This document shows, piece after piece, positions 58,301 through 64,000 of a DNA stretch of 64,000 nt (the first letter of the stretch is position 1; each line of letters starts with the position of its first letter). The position numbers and the translations under genes were made by a program. The stretch is from Arbacia lixula (taxonomy: Eukaryota > Echinodermata > Echinoidea > Arbacioida > Arbaciidae). The notes beneath the pieces were generated by a model. That model saw only the letters and a list, made by a program, of their open reading frames with translations, did no database searches and had not been told where the DNA came from. Location: NCBI GenBank assembly GCA_963669155.1, contig OZ022586.1:5184882-5248881 (forward strand), given 5' to 3'.

Positions 58301-61060
58301 TATTTATGTTGTTTCATCATCATGACTGTATTGATTAAATTTCAAAATTACATTTATATATTTACATGTGTTACTTTATCATGTGTCGTGTGTGTGTTCA
58401 AATCATTTTCTCAACTTTCTTTAATAATGTTAGGATATTTGTCAATAAGAGCTAGATACTATAGCATAGCTTGACTGTGTGTGAAGGCTGCATGTTGTCC
58501 TTGTTCAGTATTCTGGAAGTCTCTCACTATCTAATTTTGGAAGTGTCGAGGTAAGCGACAATGAAGGTTTTTTGTTACGTATTCACAATTTTCTCCTGAA
58601 CTGCATAGCAAAGAGTTATGACATTCACCTGTATCTAATGATTCAGTTTCAAAAGCTGGAATACACTCTGAATATATTGGTTGTTGCAACTCGGACAAAG
58701 CTCAGACAAGTTTTAGGGTTACCATTAGCAATGCATTGTTAGAAAGATGTGCATAACATTTGCATACATAACAAAATTGGCCTATTGGTGGGCAATGTTT
58801 CATTCATGAAGAGAAGAGTCAGTCACAATTAAGAAGATGTAATCAGGATTTTCCCTCATGAACTTTACATGTGACCAGAGCCTTCAGCGTGTATTCAAAT
58901 ACCGGTAGACCGATGGACATATGGCGCATTTGCAGTGCTTGCCCCAATAATCAGGATTTTTTCCCAATTTTTAAAAAATGTTTTAGTGTAAATGAGCCTA
59001 CATTCTAGAATATCAAATCTTCTTCAATTGCTACAGATGCTTTGAATTAATTTGAATATTTTAAATTTTCCACCCTGGACAATTCAGTTCATGGCTCAAA
59101 ATCTACAAAAATGCTGACAATACTATGAAAGGACTATTCATCACAAACACACAAACAAAAAACAAATCTATGAATTACATTTTGATACTGATTTATTCAC
59201 AACCAGCCACACATAAAAAAAGACAAGTTTAATTTACCCATTTCATTTGTCATTTAAAAAGTGCAATTGGTCCAATGCAAAATTTAATTTGTGACCACAA
59301 TAAAAAGTTATACTTCGTACAGTTTGGATGGTGCATGTTAGTGTAGTTCACTTGCGTTATGAGTAGATACAATTTTAAAGAGGCAATTCTTCCAATCCCA
59401 ATTTCAAATAATGCCTGTGCAAATCTCTGTCATCTGTTATTAGTAGACCACAATTTCTTTATGACATACTTGGCTAGGTCCTAGACACCTCATTACAACA
59501 AGAGTGGACTGGATACAAATATAGACTGTTCTGATATGCATGGTCAAAACTATTGGCACAAGGGGATCTCAAAAGTATGGTAGTATCATGAGGCACAAGC
59601 CGAGGGATGATAGCATGGTCTTTAGATTGTTTCACTATTTCCTGAATATTAGAGCAGTTTATATTTATTTTATTGACTGAATACTGTTAATGATCAAAAT
59701 TATTGCAACACTGAATTATGCCGTGCCTTCCTATACCTGACAAATATGAGAGGAAAAAAGACGGGGCATATTGAACAAACACAGATTTTTATTCAAAATT
59801 AGTGGGACTTGCAATGTAAGCGGCACTGACACAATCATGATTCAACTACATGTTTATTTTTTAGAAAAAGCACAGAAAGAAGATTCAAATTCTGCATGGA
59901 CATGAAAACTTATAGTCTAATCCAAAACCTTGCACGTTTGTATTTACATACATATGTTTAACTGTCCTTCATTAGCAACATGAGTGAAACATTCATACAA
60001 CAGTAGGGCAAGTGAACCAATGTAGTCATTGCGTTGTCGTGGTAAATTCAACACATCAAATTGGCCAGTAACATCATATTCTTCTCACGTGAGGAAAAAC
60101 AAGATGCTAACTTCAACACTCGCCCATACCATCAATCTTTCCACTATTCAGTCATGCTCCTTATATGGGAGTATCAGGCTGCAAAGGACATATGTATGTT
60201 TCATGCAAGAGTTTAAATTTTGATAGGGGAGGTTGTGGCAATATGAAATCACCACTTGAGGGCCCAAAACAACTTCTGGGCCCCTAAGATTTTTCTGGCC
60301 ACTCTAGAGACTTTTAGTAAGTACTGCTGGATGCTTGTATGAATGAAAGCTGAAGAAACTTCAATTTTGTGCCAAACTTCCGTTCTATGAGATTCAGGTT
60401 TATGCATAAATGCATGAACAGAACACATGCCTTAATCATTGTACGGAATGTCCCGATCTATATTCAAGTACAAGGCTTACCTAAAGGTCCCTGAATGTCC
60501 ACTCACTAGCAGGAATATTTGGAATATTTGTTAGGACATGATAATTCAATGAGCAGTGGTGAGATGAGTGGAATACAGAAGAAAATTGTCGTAACAGAGC
60601 TGTACCTACAGGGGCACCTGAGATTAACATCATAGCTGACTGTAAGTGATGTGTAGACATAGACACAACAAATTAAGTAAGTCCCCCCCCCCAAAAAAAA
60701 AAAAAAAAAACAACAACAACAAAAAATAACACAAAATAACATAACTTTTTACCGCAGAGGTTAATCAATAAGTGAAGGTACAATCCTGCCATGTTAGGTT
60801 GCTCAAAACCTCTTCGAAAAAAAGTTATGCTATTTTGCTGAGAGAGGGACTTAGTTTTTTTGTTGTGTTTATATTGAGCTGATTGCATTTGATTGACTTT
60901 AACCTCAGGGTCCACTGTCTGACTTATAACACAAGGTACATTGTTCACACACTAGAAGTAAGCTCTATACACATAGAGGTCTACGCAAATAGTCCATAGG
61001 GTTAGCGTTGTACCTAATACATTTTCCCACAATGCATTCTAATAATTAACATTACAAGCT
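58301..61060. other. Intergenic region and presumed distal SQLE 3' UTR
   Basis: AT-rich. The only items seen are a minus-strand AATAAA (TTTATT 59192-59197), a candidate SQLE transcript end, and a C-run then A-run at 60683-60710. No gene recognised. Confidence 0.45.
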
Positions 61061-61064
61061 CACA

Positions 61065-61290
61065 ACTCCTCATGATAATGTAGAGTTCTGACTGGATGAG
61101 AGGGATGCAGATTAGAAATAAAACCAGCTCTTATTGGTTGAAAGAGAAGAGTATGAGAAATAAAACCATCTCCCATGATAGGGAAGAGGATAAAAGATAA
61201 AAACAAGCTTTCATCTCCTCATGACCACATACAACTCTCATTGGATGAGATGGATAAGGATTAAAACTAGAGCAATTAGATGCCACACAC
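61065..61290 (-). repeat. SQLE last-exon copies in the 3' UTR
   Basis: On the gene strand the coding end (CATCAGATCAGAGC and ATGGTCATGAGGAGTTGA) plus the following AGCTGGTTTTATT recurs about three times, around 61065-61130, 61140-61190 and 61200-61270. A hairpin MITE (61406-61755) separates them from the true end. Confidence 0.75.
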
Positions 61291-61405
61291 TTGATGAATA
61301 TGCCTATGCTTCTTTGGTAGCTTCATCTGGTTGAAACTGAAAATGTCCAATGCTCAGAAACACTTATAGGTTTGTAACATTAAACTCATATAGATAAGGT
61401 TTAAA

Positions 61406-61755
61406 GGCAAAAAAGCCTTCAAAAGGTAATTGTTAGCAATCTTCTTGCCAATGGTCTTAAATGCATGTATTATCCATTTTAGAAGCTTGCTGAAAGTTAT
61501 TTGCCCTCAAATGATCCATATTTGGAGTAATCAATGATTAGTGATTAAATCCTCAAAATGTTCGGGCCGAGCATTTTGAGGATTTGTGATTTAATCACCC
61601 ATTACTCCAAATATGGATCATTTGAGGGCAAATAACTTTCAGCAAGCTTCTAAAATGGATAATACACGCATTTAAGACCACTGGCAAGAAGATTGCTAAC
61701 AATTTACTTTTGAAGGCCTTTTTGCCTTCCCAGTACAGTATATGCCCTTTAAAAA
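61406..61755. mobile_element. Hairpin MITE (AGGGAGTATACTG type), copy 2
   Basis: Second copy of 48454-48818. The left end is shortened (starts GGCAAAAAAGCCTTC); the right end is intact. It ends 12 bp past the SQLE stop codon. Confidence 0.85.
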
Positions 61756-61767
61756 TAAAACCAGCTC

Positions 61768-64000
<2,233 letters not shown>

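Overview
The window is intron-rich eukaryotic nuclear DNA of about 40% GC. It is packed with short inverted-repeat transposons (MITEs), minisatellites and microsatellites. Four recognisable multi-exon genes and one intronless gene point to a marine invertebrate. The set (an NCOA6 orthologue with the conserved LVNLLQSD box, an animal xylose isomerase, a phytochelatin synthase-like gene, ELP3 and squalene monooxygenase), together with a foldback element built like the sea-urchin TU family, suggests an invertebrate deuterostome, perhaps an echinoderm. The organism call is inference.

Layout. 1-2520: a LINE on the minus strand with the start of ORF2 (endonuclease) and a frameshifted ORF1, apparently inside an upstream intron of NCOA6. 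3807-13251 (+): the main body and 3' end of NCOA6 (three exons here; 5' exons lie outside). 17700-32661 (-): a complete 13-exon xylose isomerase gene of 456 codons, tail to tail with NCOA6. 32881-36180: a hAT-type element nested in an older inverted-repeat element. 36180-39980: repeat-rich DNA with a Tc1 fragment and an array of abutting perfect palindromes. 39984-40670 (+): a single-exon phytochelatin synthase-like gene. 42888-46296: repeats, a long (CA)n tract and a 1.9 kb foldback element. 46598-56835 (+): a complete 14-exon ELP3 gene of 548 codons. 61768-64000 (-): the 3' end of squalene monooxygenase (SQLE), convergent with ELP3.

The five genes have no obvious joint pathway. They are a transcriptional coactivator, a sugar isomerase, a metal-detoxification peptide synthase, a tRNA-modification enzyme and a sterol-pathway oxygenase.

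The most striking pattern is that in all four intron-containing genes the exon edges are tandemly duplicated. Pieces that carry a splice acceptor, a splice donor, a whole exon or the stop-codon end of a last exon are copied into the adjoining intron or 3' UTR. I count eleven separate cases. They include a 57 bp repeat carrying five tandem donors, five upstream copies of one acceptor plus exon 5' half, and an in-frame duplicated 81 bp ELP3 exon. Other unusual items are the palindrome array at 39313-39487, several transposons sitting about 19-21 nt from splice donors, and a stop-free, frame-keeping 675 nt ELP3 intron. All exon boundaries were placed by eye from protein-family similarity and GT/AG sites; no alignment was run.
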